Shown piece after piece: positions 16,207 to 26,540 of a stretch of 64,000 nt of DNA. A model generated the notes under the pieces. It had not been told where the DNA came from, made no database searches, and saw nothing but the letters and a program-made list of their open reading frames with translations. Position 1 is the first letter of the stretch. The number at the start of each line of letters is the position of its first letter. A program made the translations under genes and the position numbers. The stretch comes from Holophagaceae bacterium (GTDB lineage: Bacteria > Acidobacteriota > Holophagae > Holophagales > Holophagaceae), in NCBI GenBank assembly GCA_016722505.1, contig JADKJH010000005.1:186001-250000 (forward strand), in the 5' to 3' direction.

Positions 16207-18401
16207 ACGAATCCCATCATACGTCCGAAAACCACCGTGCTCCACGCCAGCAGCCAGCCCAATCCCAGCCCATAGGCCACGGAGAAGCCCGCCCAACCCC
16301 AGCTTCCTGCCTCGCGGCGGATCATGGCGACCGTACCTAGGCAGGGTGTGTAGATAAGCGTGAAAATCATGAACGCCAAGGCGGTCAGGGGTGTGAGGCC
16401 TGTGTGGTCCCGCAGCGAAACCTGCAAGGGACTCAGCTTCTCCCCGGCACCAGGTTGCTCACTAGCCTGATGGATCACCGCCATGGTGCTGACAACGATT
16501 TCCTTCGCGACAAAACCTGCGGTGAGGGCGATGACATCCTTCCAAGCCTCGGTGCGCTTGTGGTCAGGATCGAGGATAGGCCGCATCACGGGCTCTGCGA
16601 ACTTGCCAAGGCCCGCGGCAAGGCTGTGGTTCACAATGCGACTCTCCTTGGCCAGATCCAGATCCTTCAGCCGCTCGTCCTTTTGCGCATCCGGAATCTG
16701 CAATGCCATCACTGCGGTTCGCTGCTGTTGGTATTCGTGGTTCCAATCCGCATTTGCGATGCCGGGATACCGCGAGAGGAACCACACCAGCGTCGCACCC
16801 GCGAAAATCGTGGTGCCTGCCCGCGTGAGGAAAACCTTGGCCTTGTCCCACATGTGGATGATGGTGGCTTTCAGCACTGGCATCCGATAGGGCGGAAGCT
16901 CCATCACAAAGGGTGCGGAAGGGCCTGAGAACAAGGTGCTGCGAAGGATGCGACCGATGACCATGGCCAAACCAAAGCCCAGGAAATGCATGGCGATGAC
17001 GGCCAACGCAGCGCCGAAGGGTTTAAAGAAAGTGCCGGCAATGACGATGTAGACCTGAAGCCGCGCTGAACAAGAAATAAGCGGTGTCACCAGGATCGTG
17101 ATGAGCCGGTCTTGTTTGCTTTCGATGGTGCGTGCGGCTTGGATCGCGGGCACATTGCAGCCAGATCCCATGAGCAACGGAATGAAGCTCTTTCCATGCA
17201 GGCCCATCAGGTGCATGGCCCGGTCCATGATGAAGGCCGCACGGGCCATGTAGCCCGTGTCCTCCAGAAAGCTGATGCAGCCCATCAGGATCATGATCAC
17301 CGGCAGGAAAACGATCACCGCCGAAACCCCTGGAATGATGCCGTCCGTGAGCAGGCTCGTCAGTTCTCCCGCCGGCAGCTTTGCGGAAAGGAAAGCCGAC
17401 AAGATCTTGAACCCTTTATCAATCCAATTCTGCGGGTACTTGCCGATCACGAAGGAGAGCGTATAAATCGCAACCATCACCGCCAGGAAAATCGGAATGC
17501 CCAGGTGCCGATGGGTGAGCAGGCGATCCAGCTTGGTCGTGTGGCTGACCTCGGGTGTTTCCGGCAGCTTGGCCACCTCCTGCACAAGCCCATGAAGGAA
17601 ACCGTATCGGTGCTCGGCCAGCAAGGTGGCCGCATCTTCACCTAAATGCGCATGAAGAAATGTCCGGCTGGCTTCAAGCTGCGCCATGATGGCTTCACGG
17701 GCATGGCTGCCCTCCACAAGTTTGATGGCCTCGGCACTTCCTTCAAGCAACTGCAGCGAGAGCCACCTGGGCTTGATGGATCCAGCGAGATCCTCATCCC
17801 GTTTGACGTGCGCGGCCACCTTGGCCAGTTCACCTTCAATGTCGTGGCCGTAGTCCATGGGCCCGTGGCCTGCGGTTTCGGCTGGGAAGTTCCGGACTTT
17901 GGATTCCGTGCCATCCAGCACCTTCAGTAATTCCGTTTTCAGCGCATCCACGCCTTCCGCGCGATTGCCGATGGTGGGAACCACGGGTCCGCCAAGGAGG
18001 GTTTCCAATGCAGGAATATCAAGCTGGATGCCACGCTGCTCTGCATCGTCCATCATGTTCAACACGAACACGACCGGCTTGCCCAGTTCCAATAGCTGCG
18101 TGGTCAGGTAGAGGTTGCGCTCCAAATTGGATGCATCCAGCACATTGATGATGAGGTCCACCTGCGATTCCGCCAGGAACGACGCAGCAATGCGCTCGTC
18201 CTCGCTTTTCGCGGAGAGCGAGTAGGTGCCGGGCAGATCCACCACCTCTAGATTCCGGCCTTCCACCTCGAGCGCCCCGCTGCGCCGCTCTACGGTCACA
18301 CCGGGCCAGTTCCCCACGTGGCGGTGCGATCCTGTGAGTGCGTTGAAAAGCGTGGTCTTCCCGGAATTGGGATTTCCCGCCAGCGCAATGATCACTGGCA
18401 T
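16203..18401 (-). CDS. feoB: Ferrous iron transport protein B
   Basis: Inner-membrane Fe(II) transporter with an N-terminal G domain, 732 aa. G1 is GNPNSGKTT (9-17), G3 is DLPG within EVVDLPGTYSL, and the NMMD segment is G4-like. The C-terminal half has the paired Gate domains with FLPVIMILMGCISFLEDTGYMARAAF and GSGCNVPAIQAARTI. Both conserved cytosolic and membrane regions are intact and the length is normal. It follows feoA by 6 bp and overlaps the Cys-rich gene, forming a feoA-feoB-feoC-like operon. Confidence 0.96.
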   Translation of the reverse strand: MPVIIALAGNPNSGKTTLFNALTGSHRHVGNWPGVTVERRSGALEVEGRNLEVVDLPGTYSLSAKSEDERIAASFLAESQVDLIINVLDASNLERNLYLTTQLLELGKPVVFVLNMMDDAEQRGIQLDIPALETLLGGPVVPTIGNRAEGVDALKTELLKVLDGTESKVRNFPAETAGHGPMDYGHDIEGELAKVAAHVKRDEDLAGSIKPRWLSLQLLEGSAEAIKLVEGSHAREAIMAQLEASRTFLHAHLGEDAATLLAEHRYGFLHGLVQEVAKLPETPEVSHTTKLDRLLTHRHLGIPIFLAVMVAIYTLSFVIGKYPQNWIDKGFKILSAFLSAKLPAGELTSLLTDGIIPGVSAVIVFLPVIMILMGCISFLEDTGYMARAAFIMDRAMHLMGLHGKSFIPLLMGSGCNVPAIQAARTIESKQDRLITILVTPLISCSARLQVYIVIAGTFFKPFGAALAVIAMHFLGFGLAMVIGRILRSTLFSGPSAPFVMELPPYRMPVLKATIIHMWDKAKVFLTRAGTTIFAGATLVWFLSRYPGIANADWNHEYQQQRTAVMALQIPDAQKDERLKDLDLAKESRIVNHSLAAGLGKFAEPVMRPILDPDHKRTEAWKDVIALTAGFVAKEIVVSTMAVIHQASEQPGAGEKLSPLQVSLRDHTGLTPLTALAFMIFTLIYTPCLGTVAMIRREAGSWGWAGFSVAYGLGLGWLLAWSTVVFGRMMGFV

Positions 18402-18407
18402 GGCGGC

Positions 18408-18698
18408 CTAGCCCAGCGACTGGGTGACAGGCTGAACCAGAATGCAGGCGCCTTCGTCCCGGCGCAGGCTCAGGTGATACCCCTTTAGCACCAATTCCAT
18501 CGGGTCGCCCATGGGCGCAAGTTTTTCGACCTTCAGGGTCGCGCCCCGGATGAATCCCATTTCCAATAGACGCTGCCGGATGGCGCCTTTGGCCTGCAAT
18601 TGCACCACCGTGGCGCTCATGCCCGGCAAGAGCTGGCTCAGGAACCGGGTCCCAGAACTGCTATCGGAATTTGTATCATCTTGTTGATTTTGAGTCAT
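18408..18698 (-). CDS. feoA: Ferrous iron transport protein A
   Basis: SH3-like cytosolic partner of FeoB, 96 aa. After a polar N-terminal tail the domain reads LLPGMSATVVQLQAKGAIRQRLLEMGFIRGATLKVEKLAPMGDPMELVLKG in segments typical of FeoA (RLLEMGF-x-G, APxGDP). The start ATG 18698 has GGAG upstream. First gene of the feo operon. I looked for a Fur box in the roughly 100 bp upstream and could not see a convincing 19-bp palindrome. Confidence 0.93.
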   Translation of the reverse strand: MTQNQQDDTNSDSSSGTRFLSQLLPGMSATVVQLQAKGAIRQRLLEMGFIRGATLKVEKLAPMGDPMELVLKGYHLSLRRDEGACILVQPVTQSLG

Positions 18699-18802
18699 CG
18701 TCTCAACTCCACTTCTACAAGTGTACCGCTGGGACCGCCCTTCGCAATGTGCCTGAGATCACAATTGGAAGCGGCTGTTTGAACCGAACATCTCGCTACC
18801 GG

Positions 18803-20055
18803 TCAGCGCGTCAACCGGTAGATCAGGATCGCGGCGCGCTCGGCACCCTTCGGGAGTTCACCCAGTTCGACGTACTCGCCCGGGGCGTGCTCATGCTCCC
18901 CCAGCGCGCCCAACCCATCCAGACAATCGACCAGGCCCGCTACAAACGAAATGTCTCCAGCGCCGCGCTTGTTCGGATCATGCTCCGTGATGGGGCCTGT
19001 TCCTAGATCGCGGCTCACGCCATCAAGGAGGCATAACAGCGCGCGATTGCCATCGGTCGGAGCCATGGAGGGCATACCGTCCTTGAAGATGATGGTGGCC
19101 GACGTTTTCGGCAGGCCCTTCTCGACTATGGCTTTCATTTTAGCCCGGGACTTTTCAAGCTGGTCGCGCGTTAGAAACCGCGTGTCACCCTCCACGATGG
19201 CCTTCCTGGGAACCACATTTTGCTTCCCCGCCGCCGTCCCCGAGGCCGTGGCGCCGTCGTAAGTGACGTCCGTGCCCCCTACGACGACGCTCGGATTGTA
19301 GGTGAGGTTGGGCTCCCGGAGCTCGTCGTGGAACGCTGTGAGGATCCGCGCCATCTCGAAGATCGCGCCATCGCCACGGGTTTCGCTGAAGATCCCCGAC
19401 GAGTGCCCTTGCGACCCGGCCACTTCGAGGTGGAACGAGCCAATCCCGCGACGGCCAATGACGGCCATACCCGGCTCGTAGCCCTCGAACGCGAGAGCGG
19501 CATCGCTTCTCTTCGCAGCGTCGATGAGCGCCGCCCGGCTTTCCGAATGCGGCCGCTTTGGTTCCTCCTCGTCGCCCGTCATCACGACGATCACCTGGCG
19601 TCCGTCGAGCGCCCCCTCGCGGTGGAGCGCTCGGAGCGCCTCGATCATCACGACGTCGCCCCCCTTCATGTCCGAGGCGCCGCTGCCGTATGCGCGATCT
19701 CCGTCGCGGCGGAATGGTTCGCCCTGGAGGACGGTGTCGAGGTGGCCGATCAAGAGGAGCCTCTTCCCCTTCGACCCACGCCGTTCGGCCACAAGATGCC
19801 CAACCCACCTCGTCTCGAAGCCGAGGCTCCGGAGCTCATCGGCGAAGACCTCGCCCACACGCTTCACTCCGCCGGTGTTCTCCGTCGCGCTGGGGATGTC
19901 CACGACCTTCTTTAGCAGCGCGATCGCGGCGTCGCGATTCGCCTCGATCCGCGCCACGATCGCCTTCTCACTCGCGAGAGGCCGTCCGCGGCCGCTAGCG
20001 GCGCAAGGGTAAACATCAGACTGAGCGTGGCGAGAGCGGCAAGCCGTTTCGGCAT
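18803..20055 (-). CDS. Secreted M20 family metallopeptidase, broken by a 1-nt shift near its N-terminus
   Basis: M20/ArgE-DapE-CPG2 type zinc peptidase. The body shows GHLDTV and GSGASDMKGG (metal ligands His and Asp), GDEEEPKRPHSE (catalytic and metal Glu), the dimerisation-domain motif GSQGHSSG, and a C-terminal segment HEHAPGEYVELGELPKGAERAA typical of the family. A good start with GGAGGATTG before ATG at 20055 encodes a signal peptide (MPKRLAALATLSLMFTLAPLAAADG) in another frame. The frames meet at about 19970-19980, where one indel would give a roughly 417-aa exported enzyme. To my eye the gene uses more TCG/CGA/GCG-rich codons than its neighbours, which hints at acquisition. Substrate unknown. 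Confidence 0.8.
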
Positions 20056-20317
20056 CAATCCTCCAAGAGAAAAGAGTGCGTGCACCGCTGATTCATCCAC
20101 CTGGGTTTGATGCGCAAGCAGTGGACGATTTCGAAGCTGTCGTGGGGAGAGAGCCTGGACTATTCTGCCAAGGTATAGAAAGAAATAAAATGACCGAATA
20201 CGGCCCGGACTCACCTCAACCTTTTCTTGGGTTGGCCGCTTCACTATTCATCAGCTCTCCATCCCGGTTGGCTGGATACACTGCAAACTTGGCCCCACAC
20301 ATGAACCTGGACGTGAC

Positions 20318-20881
20318 ATGACTCCCCTCACCATTCCGAACGCGCTGACACTGCTTCGGATATTGGCTGTCCCTTTCTTCGCGATCGCGGTCTGGTACAA
20401 CCACTTGTGGGAAGCCCTGGCCATCTTCGTGGCGGCGGGACTAACGGATCTCCTGGATGGCTGGATCGCTCGGCGATTCAACCAGAGCTCTGACTTGGGG
20501 GCGATTCTGGACCCGGCGGCTGACAAGCTGCTCATGACCACGGCCTTCATTCTCATGGCCTTGCCCAAGGATCATTTAAAGATGCCCATCCCCACGTGGG
20601 TCGCCATTCTTTCCATCAGCCGGGATGTGGTGATCTCCTTCCTGGCGCTGCTCTCCCTGATACAGCACATCGGCCTGAACCGGCGGCCTTCCATGCTGGG
20701 CAAGTTCACCACCGGCGCCCAAATCGTATCCTTGGGAGTGGGTCTGCTGGCCAACGCCCAAGGGCCCCAAGCATGGCAGCGATACGCACTGCCTTGGGTC
20801 TACTACGTCATGGCAGCCCTGGTGTTGGCCAGTGGCATTCACTACTATTTCCGCGGCACCGCCCAGGGAGCCAGCGCGTGA
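20318..20881 (+). CDS. pgsA: CDP-diacylglycerol-glycerol-3-phosphate 3-phosphatidyltransferase
   Basis: Integral membrane enzyme making phosphatidylglycerol phosphate from CDP-diacylglycerol and sn-glycerol 3-phosphate. The CDP-alcohol phosphotransferase signature is complete: D44-x2-D47-G48-x2-A51-R52-x8-G61-x3-D65-x3-D69 (from TDLLDGWIARRFN). The 187-aa length and the five to six hydrophobic segments fit PgsA. It overlaps the next gene as GTGA, so co-expression is likely. Confidence 0.9.
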   Translation: MTPLTIPNALTLLRILAVPFFAIAVWYNHLWEALAIFVAAGLTDLLDGWIARRFNQSSDLGAILDPAADKLLMTTAFILMALPKDHLKMPIPTWVAILSISRDVVISFLALLSLIQHIGLNRRPSMLGKFTTGAQIVSLGVGLLANAQGPQAWQRYALPWVYYVMAALVLASGIHYYFRGTAQGASA

Positions 20882-21945
20882 GCGACGCGCCCCGTCCACG
20901 CCATGCGCTGGAAGAATTGCTCGGCGGCTTGCCTCTGCGCTTCACCGCCATCTTCCTCGGAGCGATCGTAGCGGTATGGCTGCTCCGCCAAGCCCTGATG
21001 CCGTTCTTCGTCGCGATGGTGTTGGCATATCTGCTGAGCCCTCTAGTGGAACACTTGGCCCGGCACGTGCGCCGCAGCTTCGCCGTTATCTTCGTGCTGT
21101 TCAGCGCACTGGCCACCATGGCAGCAGTCTTGCTTTTTATATCCCCCTTCCTCGGGACCCAAATCAGCAGGTTCTACACCTCTCTGCCCAGGTGGCAGGA
21201 ACTGATGCTGAAGAAACTCGACCCCATTGTCCAAACCCACCCTGCCTGGGTTGAAAAAGCGCATAGCGCCATGGAGGCCCTGGACCCGAGCGCTACATTG
21301 AAAAGCCTGCTGCAAGCCGGCTCGGGTCTACTAGGCTTCGTTTTGGCCAGCGTGACCCTGATTCTAGTGCCGCTGATCCTCTATCATTTGCTGCTGGATG
21401 GTCCACGCATGCTCGCTTCCGTTGAAGCCCTGGTTCCGCCCCGGTTTCGAGGCCGCTCCGCGAATATGATTTCCGAGATCCACGAGCGACTGGGTGGTTT
21501 CATCAGGGGCCAGATCGCCGTGGCTTTAGCGATGGCGTTGCTGCAGAGCCTGGCGCTCACCATCATGGGTGTGCCCTATGCGTGGATCCTGGGCACATTG
21601 GCGGGTCTCTTCACGGTGATTCCGTATTCACCTTACCTGGTGGGCCTCGCCCCGGCCCTGGTGTTGGAGATGTTGCAGGGCGCGAGCGGCGCCCGGCTGG
21701 GCGCCGTGGCACTCGTTTTCGCAGCCGTGCAGGCGGTGGAGGGGCTTTATCTGACACCTGTATGGGTGGGCCGCGCCAGCAAGCTGCATCCCTTGGAAGT
21801 GCTGCTCGCGCTGGTGGCTTTCGGGCATTGGTTCGGCCTATTGGGCTTGCTCTTCGCCGTACCTCTGATGGTGACGGTGAAGGTGGTGTTCCATGTGCTG
21901 CTAGAGGACTACCAAAAGCACCCCTGGTTCACCGAAACCCAGTGA
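20878..21945 (+). CDS. AI-2E family transporter (PerM/YdiK-like permease)
   Basis: Polytopic inner-membrane protein of the AI-2E/UPF0118 family, about 355 aa from GTG 20878, whose GTGA overlaps the pgsA stop. It shows an N-terminal pair of helices (FLGAIVAVWLLRQALMPFF; VMVLAYLLSPLVEHL region), a long extracytoplasmic helical segment, and a C-terminal bundle with YLVGLAPALVLEMLQ and LLALVAFGHWFGLLGLLFAVPL. Members export small molecules or ions; the name AI-2E does not prove autoinducer transport here. Confidence 0.85.
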   Translation: MSDAPRPRHALEELLGGLPLRFTAIFLGAIVAVWLLRQALMPFFVAMVLAYLLSPLVEHLARHVRRSFAVIFVLFSALATMAAVLLFISPFLGTQISRFYTSLPRWQELMLKKLDPIVQTHPAWVEKAHSAMEALDPSATLKSLLQAGSGLLGFVLASVTLILVPLILYHLLLDGPRMLASVEALVPPRFRGRSANMISEIHERLGGFIRGQIAVALAMALLQSLALTIMGVPYAWILGTLAGLFTVIPYSPYLVGLAPALVLEMLQGASGARLGAVALVFAAVQAVEGLYLTPVWVGRASKLHPLEVLLALVAFGHWFGLLGLLFAVPLMVTVKVVFHVLLEDYQKHPWFTETQ

Positions 21946-22050
21946 CAGGCTGTTTCCTTAAACCTATGTCAGAATAATGCTTCCTCGGGCCGATCTTTGA
22001 TCCACGGCCGACGGAATCAACCGCGCCGTGAGGCGCCACAGGAGAGTCAA

Positions 22051-22761
22051 ATGGCCCTTGAACGCGTGCAAAAAATTCTCGCAGCCGCTGGCATCGCCTC
22101 GCGCCGCGCCAGCGAGAAGCTGATCACAGAGGGACACATCCATGTGAACGGAAAACTGGTGACGGAGCTGGGCACCAAAGCCGATCCGCGCCGCGATGAG
22201 ATCACCGTGGATTTCAATCCCATCCAGAAAGAACAGCCGGTCTACATCCTGATGAATAAGCCAAAGGGCTACATCACCTCGGTGAAGGACGACGAGGGCC
22301 GTCCCACCGTAATGGCGCTGATCCACGGCGTCACGCAGCGGGTCTACCCCGTGGGCCGCCTAGACTTCAATTCAGAAGGGCTGCTGCTGCTCACCAACGA
22401 TGGCGAGTTGGCGCAGACGCTCATGAAGCCCGACCACGAAATTCCGAAAGTCTACCTGGTGAAGGTCCATCGCAATCCCAAACCAGAAACGCTCCAGGAG
22501 ATGCGCGAAGGCTTCCGGCTCAGTGGCCGCAAGCTGAAACCCTGCGGCATCGAGATCGCCGAAAAGGCCGACAATCCGTGGCTCAAGGTGACGCTCACCG
22601 AAGGCAAGAACCAGCAGATCCGCAAGATGTTCGCCGCCGTGGGCCATCCAGTGTCCAAGCTCAAGCGGATCCAGTACGGACCCCTCATCGACCCGGCCCT
22701 GAAGCCCGGTGCATGGCGCTTTCTCAATGGCATGGAGATGAGGGCATTGAAGAGTTTGTAG
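22051..22761 (+). CDS. rluB: 23S rRNA pseudouridine synthase, RluB/RsuA family
   Basis: rRNA pseudouridine synthase of 236 aa. An N-terminal S4 RNA-binding domain (VQKILAAAGIASRRASEKLI, HVNGKLV) is followed by the catalytic domain with GRLDFNSEGLLLLTNDG, catalytic D105, and the family end segment EGKNQQIRKMFAAVGHPV-x-L-x-R. RluB is favoured over RsuA by the standard S4 opening and the NQQIRKMF motif, but the exact target uridine cannot be told from sequence. The start ATG 22051 follows GGAGAG. Confidence 0.88.
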   Translation: MALERVQKILAAAGIASRRASEKLITEGHIHVNGKLVTELGTKADPRRDEITVDFNPIQKEQPVYILMNKPKGYITSVKDDEGRPTVMALIHGVTQRVYPVGRLDFNSEGLLLLTNDGELAQTLMKPDHEIPKVYLVKVHRNPKPETLQEMREGFRLSGRKLKPCGIEIAEKADNPWLKVTLTEGKNQQIRKMFAAVGHPVSKLKRIQYGPLIDPALKPGAWRFLNGMEMRALKSL

Positions 22762-22771
22762 GATCGGTCCT

Positions 22772-25708
22772 TTAAATCACTTCAGCATCTTCGTCAGGTT
22801 CTTCCTTCCCGGGCTCGGGCTCTTTGGGCGGATCCACCACCAGCGGCGCTTCGCGCTTCTCAGTGCCCAGGCTCAAGACTAGCGTGTACTTGCCAGGCAG
22901 GATGAAGGGGCGGCGGCCGACGGGCAGGCCCTTGATCGTGCCGGCATCCACCAGCAGATCCCAATCCACGCGGTTCAGACCGGCGCTGGCATTGATTTTC
23001 CAGGTGCGGACGGGTTCCTTCTTTTCACTCAATAATTGCAGTTCGATGGCACCTGGTTTGGCGGCGCTGAACCAAAAGGATTGGCCTTTGGTCTCGCCCC
23101 GAGGCCACCAGGTGGGGCGGTCGCGCTTCCAGCTTTTCTGAGCCAGGACTTTTTTCGGTTCAAACAAATGAATCTTTTCTGCGGCTACTTCCGCCGTGAA
23201 CTTTTCGAGGGCCTCGATGGGCGCGACCCAGGCGCTGCGGCCATGGGTGCCCACCACGAGGTCGTGGGCCTTGGCCTGGATGGCGAGATCATGCACCGGG
23301 ACGTTGGGCATCTCGTGGGCGAGGGCCTGCCAATGGGCGCCAGCATCCATGCTGGTGTACAGGCCGAAGTCCGAACCCGCGAAGAGCAGATACTTGTTGG
23401 CCGGATCCTCGCGGATCACATTCAAGTTTTCTTCGGGCAGGTTGGCTTTGATGTTGGTCCAATTTGCGCCGAAATCCGCGGATTTGAAAATGTAGGCGGC
23501 GCTTTCATCATTGCGCAGGCCGCTGAGGGTCGCGTAGACCGTGCCTTCATCGAAATGGCTGGGCTCCAGGCGCGTGATCCAGCGGTTCGCGGGCAACCCC
23601 TTGGTGATCTCGCTCCAAACGTAACCACCGTCATGGCTCATCCAGGCGCGTCCGTCATCGGTCCCAGCGTAAAGCAGCCCGAAGCGTATCGGGCTTTCCG
23701 AAAGTGAAGTCACCGTGCCGAAGGGCACGTTGCCGACTTTGGGGTTCGTACTGAGATCCCTACTGATCGCCTTCCATGTGGCACCCTTATCAAGGCTGCG
23801 CATCACATGTTGGGTACCGGCATAAAGGATGTCGGAGCTATGGGGGCTCAGCAGCAGCGGCGTCATCCAGTTGAAGCGGTAGGGCGCATCTTTGAGCTTG
23901 TGGCGCGGTTGGATGGACTTGAATTCGCCCGCCTTGGCATTGATGCGGAACATGGAGCCGAACTGGTATTCGGCATAAGTCGTCGCGTTGTCGCGGGGGT
24001 CCACCTGCACGAAGCCACCATCGCCCCCCAGGATGTCGCGCCAGCCGTCGCTCTGCGCACCGGGCCTCAAGGGTTCCGAAGGTCCCATGCGCACGCTGTT
24101 GTCCTGCAGGCCACCGTAGATCCGGTAGGGTTCGGCGTTGTCGGTGGCGATGGTGTAGAACTGGCCGACGGGCAGGTTCTTGATGCCGCGCCAGCTCCGG
24201 CCGCCATTGGTGCTGACATCAAGGCCGCCATCGTGGCCCAGCACCACGCGGTCCGGGTCAGACGGATCCATCCACAGGGCGTGGAAATCGGCGTGGGCGG
24301 CGTATTCCGGAGTTCCGTTCGCGCCGTGGAAGGTCTGCCCGCCGTCCTTGCTTTCGATCATGGGCATGCCCAGAAGATAGACATGGCGGTCGTCCTTGGG
24401 ATCCACGCGCATCTGGCCGAAGTATTAGCCGTAGCTATAGACCACATTATCCAAGCGGCCCGTATGGGTGAGCTTCCAGGTGGTGCCGCCGTTCTCTGAA
24501 ACGTAGAGTTCCGGGCCGATGATATGCACGTCGAAGAGGGCCCGCTCCGCATCGGAGACGTAGGCCAGCAGATCCTTCACCTCGATCTTGCCGGTTTTGA
24601 GATCAGCCTTCACGCTCTCGGCGGTGATGTCCTTATGAAAGCCGTTATCCTTCAAAAACTCTTTGAGTTTCTTGTCGTCCAGTTTCAGCGCTTCATCCTT
24701 GCTCAGTTTCTCCAACTGTTTGAGGGTGAGCTTGTCGGGATCCTCGAAGGGATCCTTCTCAGAGTCTGGCCGCGCGGTCTGATTATCGACGAAGGCGTAA
24801 AGCTTTGAAGAGTTCTGGCGGCTCATGGCCAGGCCGATGCGACCTATTCCATCACCCTTCGGAAAGCCGTCCGCCATTTGCTTCCAAGTGGCACCACCGT
24901 CCCCGCTCTTGTAGATGCCGCTGTTGATGCCGCTTTCCAGGAAATCATTGGGCTTGCGATCCTTCTCCCAGAGTGCCGCATAGACAACGGCCGGATTGGC
25001 TGGATCCACCACGAGATCCACGGCCCCGGATCGGTTGGGCGCAGCCAGCACCTGCTTCCAGCTCTTGCCGCCATCCTCTGTCTTGAAGACGCCGCGCTCG
25101 CCGCCGCTGGTGTAGAGGGGGCCTTGGGCTGCCACATAAACCACTTCAGGATTGCGGGGATCAGGGACAATACGCGCGATGCGATGGCTGTTTTTCAAAC
25201 CCATATTGACCCACGTCTTGCCGCCATCCGTACTCTTGAAAATTCCCGCGCCCCCATAGGAACTACGGCTGGCGTTGGCTTCACCGCTCCCCGCCCAGAT
25301 CGTTTTAGGTTGTCCAGGTTCGCCCCATTGCACGGCGATGGCTCCTAGCGCGAAGGCCCCTTCATGATCGAACAGCGAGGTCCAATCGGCGCCTTCGTTC
25401 TTCGTGTGCCACAGACCGCCAGTAGCAAAGGCAACAACCCACGCGGAGGGTTTGCGGTCATCGGCCGCAAGTCCCACTACTCGCCCGCCCTGCCCTAATG
25501 GGCCAACGCTGCGAAAAGGGATTGCCTTGAGCGTGCTTTCAGAAAGCAGCTTGTTCCGCTGCGCAAATGCCTGATCCCGAGCATCAGGCGATGGTGTGGC
25601 GGCGACCGGGTGAAACCGCTCGGCCTGTTCCGTCTTCGTCAATGGCTTGTCGCCCGCGGCCAAGGAAAAAGTCAGCAGGGCCAAACTGGCAAGCGATCCA
25701 ACGCGCAT
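22772..25708 (-). CDS. BNR/sortilin-like beta-propeller exoprotein with an in-frame stop
   Basis: Large exported protein built from WD40/YVTN/BNR-type repeats: many copies of SxDGGxTW-like motifs (STDGGKTW, KTEDGGKSW, SGDGGATW, SENGGTTW, DKGATW). It starts at ATG 25708 with a signal peptide (MRVGSLASLALLTFSLAAGDK) behind GAGGT. The frame is continuous except for one TAA (plus 24425-24427) in the segment NVVYSYG-stop-YFGQMRVDP. As I recall family members, this segment has Tyr at the stop, so a single-base change from TAC/TAT is enough to explain it. Without the stop the product is about 978 aa; with it, translation ends at 427 aa. Function unknown; relatives are annotated as glycosyl hydrolases without proof. 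Confidence 0.82.
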
Positions 25709-25785
25709 GGAAACCTCAATGATGAACTCGTAAGACGAGGCATCCAGGTTAACGCACTGGTGTTGGTCAATCTGAAAGGAAAAAA

Positions 25786-26442
25786 TTACAGCGGTTCTTC
25801 CTTGAAACTCAGCAAGTGGCCACTCTTCTTGGCTTTGGTTTTCAGATAGCGGAGATTATGGGGGTTGCTTGCCTGCTGGTGGGCCTCGCGCATGACCTCA
25901 ATGCCGGCAGCTTCCAATGCGATTATTTTTTTCGGATTGTTGGTCAGCAGGCGCACCTTGCGGATGCCAAAAAAGCGCAACATCTCGATGGCGGAGTTGT
26001 AGGTGCGCAGGTCATCGGCGAACCCCAGCATTTGATTCGCTTCCACGGTATCGTGGCCCTGCTCCTGCAATGCATAGGCCTTCAGCTTGTTCAGCAACCC
26101 AATACCGCGGCCTTCTTGCCTGAGATAAAGCACCATGCCGCCGTTTTCACCAATGTAGCGCAATGCGGATTCCAGCTGTTGCCGGCAATCGCATTTCAAG
26201 CTGCCCAGGACTTCGCCAGTCAGGCACTCGCTATGGATGCGGACATTGATGCGCTTGCGGCTATCAATGTCACCAGCCACCACGGCCAAATGCTCCTTGC
26301 CCGTGGCCCTTTCGAGGAACCCATAGACCGTGAATTTCCCGAAGATCGAGGGAACGTCCGCCTTGGCGACAAAGGGCACCGATTCGGTCTCGAACTTCTG
26401 GATGAGATCGAGCTTGGGAGCGTTGCTGCACTCTTTGGACAT
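25786..26442 (-). CDS. ribA: GTP cyclohydrolase II
   Basis: First step of riboflavin synthesis: GTP to 2,5-diamino-6-ribosylamino-pyrimidinone phosphate. The 218-aa stand-alone RibA has the zinc site C-x10-C-x-C (HSECLTGEVLGSLKCDC), the GTP-binding LRQEGRGIGL, catalytic YNSAIEMLRFFGI and the terminal LLTNNPKKI. No RibB domain is fused. A long stretch separates it from the BNR gene downstream. Nothing resembling an FMN riboswitch lies upstream. Confidence 0.95.
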   Translation of the reverse strand: MSKECSNAPKLDLIQKFETESVPFVAKADVPSIFGKFTVYGFLERATGKEHLAVVAGDIDSRKRINVRIHSECLTGEVLGSLKCDCRQQLESALRYIGENGGMVLYLRQEGRGIGLLNKLKAYALQEQGHDTVEANQMLGFADDLRTYNSAIEMLRFFGIRKVRLLTNNPKKIIALEAAGIEVMREAHQQASNPHNLRYLKTKAKKSGHLLSFKEEPL

Positions 26443-26540
26443 TATTTATCTTTCTTTGGATGAAAGAAGGATCGGCCCTTCTTCCATTTGATGCCGTGAG
26501 CGTGGATTTGGGACAAATGTTTGAACATCTTGTTGTGATT

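Noticed and set aside
18699..18800. Fur box upstream of feoA
   Set aside because: No 19-bp GATAATGATAATCATTATC-like palindrome can be recognised by eye.
24425..24427. Stop-codon recoding (selenocysteine or pyrrolysine) in the BNR protein
   Set aside because: The codon is TAA, which is not used for either amino acid, and the position appears to be Tyr in relatives.
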